Shown: positions 5,591 to 5,670 of the stretch, in pieces
Numbering within the stretch: the first letter of the stretch is position 1
Layout: each line of letters opens with the position of its first letter
Origin: an uncultured Prevotellaceae bacterium
Lineage (GTDB): Bacteria > Bacteroidota > Bacteroidia > Bacteroidales > Bacteroidaceae
DNA length: 5,670 bases
NCBI GenBank assembly: GCA_905202115.1
Contig: CAJKQZ010000157.1
Coordinates: forward strand, 1 to 5,670
Direction of reading: 5' to 3'
Made by a program: the position numbers and the translations under genes
The notes under the pieces: model-generated
The model's database searches: none
Told to the model about the DNA's origin: nothing
The model's input: the letters and a program-made list of their open reading frames with translations, nothing else

Positions 5591-5670
5591 GAAAAAAAAT
5601 ATTTTTTTCTTGTGGTAAAAAACTTCCCGCAGGAAAATGAAAATACAAGGGAGATAATCGAAAATATGTC
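5591..5670 (+). repeat. 80-bp intergenic repeat, copy 2, cut by window end
   Basis: Same orientation as 541-620, with 7 differences in 80 bp. The A/T palindrome is shortened to A8-TA-T7. The stem is longer than in copy 1: 5605-5615 pairs with 5627-5637 (11 pairs, two of them T-G, which are allowed in rightward RNA). TACAAGGGAGATAAT is unchanged. The window ends at AAAATATGTC, exactly inside what in copy 1 is the left arm of the 42-bp palindrome, so it cannot be seen whether the palindrome is shared. Confidence 0.85.

Noticed and set aside
541..5670. CRISPR array or composite transposon bounded by the two repeats
   Set aside because: There are only two copies 5 kb apart, no transposase or cas gene lies between them, and the interval holds ordinary housekeeping-type genes.

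Overview
The window looks like chromosomal DNA from the order Bacteroidales (phylum Bacteroidota). Three things point there. A perfect Bacteroidetes-type promoter (TTTG, 19 nt, TAnnTTTG) lies upstream of the leftmost gene. One gene encodes a DUF4292-type lipoprotein of the kind known from Bacteroidetes. The gene order dut, TPR protein, DUF4292 lipoprotein, EnvC-like protein is also Bacteroidales-like. The family or genus cannot be fixed from this sequence alone.

Layout, left to right. Positions 1-259 hold the 5' end of a dGTP triphosphohydrolase gene (dgt), read leftward and cut by the window edge, with its promoter at 342-372. Positions 260-913 are non-coding and unusually long for such a compact region. 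They contain an 80-bp repeat copy (541-620), a perfect 42-bp palindrome followed by a T-run (611-654), a smaller inverted repeat (781-830) and a -7 promoter element for the rightward genes (878-885). Positions 914-5389 hold four tightly packed rightward genes, with neighbours overlapping or 2 to 23 nt apart: dut, a secreted TPR-repeat protein, a DUF4292 lipoprotein and an EnvC-like coiled-coil/LytM protein. A hairpin at 5459-5490 probably ends the operon. The window closes inside a second copy of the 80-bp repeat (5591-5670).

How the genes fit together. dgt and dut are divergent and both control dNTP pools: Dut removes dUTP and makes dUMP for thymidylate synthesis, and Dgt hydrolyses dGTP. 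The three genes behind dut all encode exported envelope proteins: a TPR scaffold, a lipoprotein possibly related to LolA/LolB, and a LytM protein that has lost most catalytic residues and so probably activates murein hydrolases rather than cutting peptidoglycan itself. Coupling nucleotide hygiene to envelope growth and division is an inference from operon structure.

The most unusual item is the intergenic repeat. The two direct copies are 73/80 identical and exactly 5050 bp apart, and both lie outside genes. Five of the seven differences fall in the arms of a potential stem that stays paired in both copies, including G-U pairs that work only for a rightward RNA. In copy 1 the repeat runs straight into the 42-bp palindrome with its T-run. 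This could be a family of small structured RNAs, a mobile repeat, or a shared leader. The sequence alone does not decide between these.
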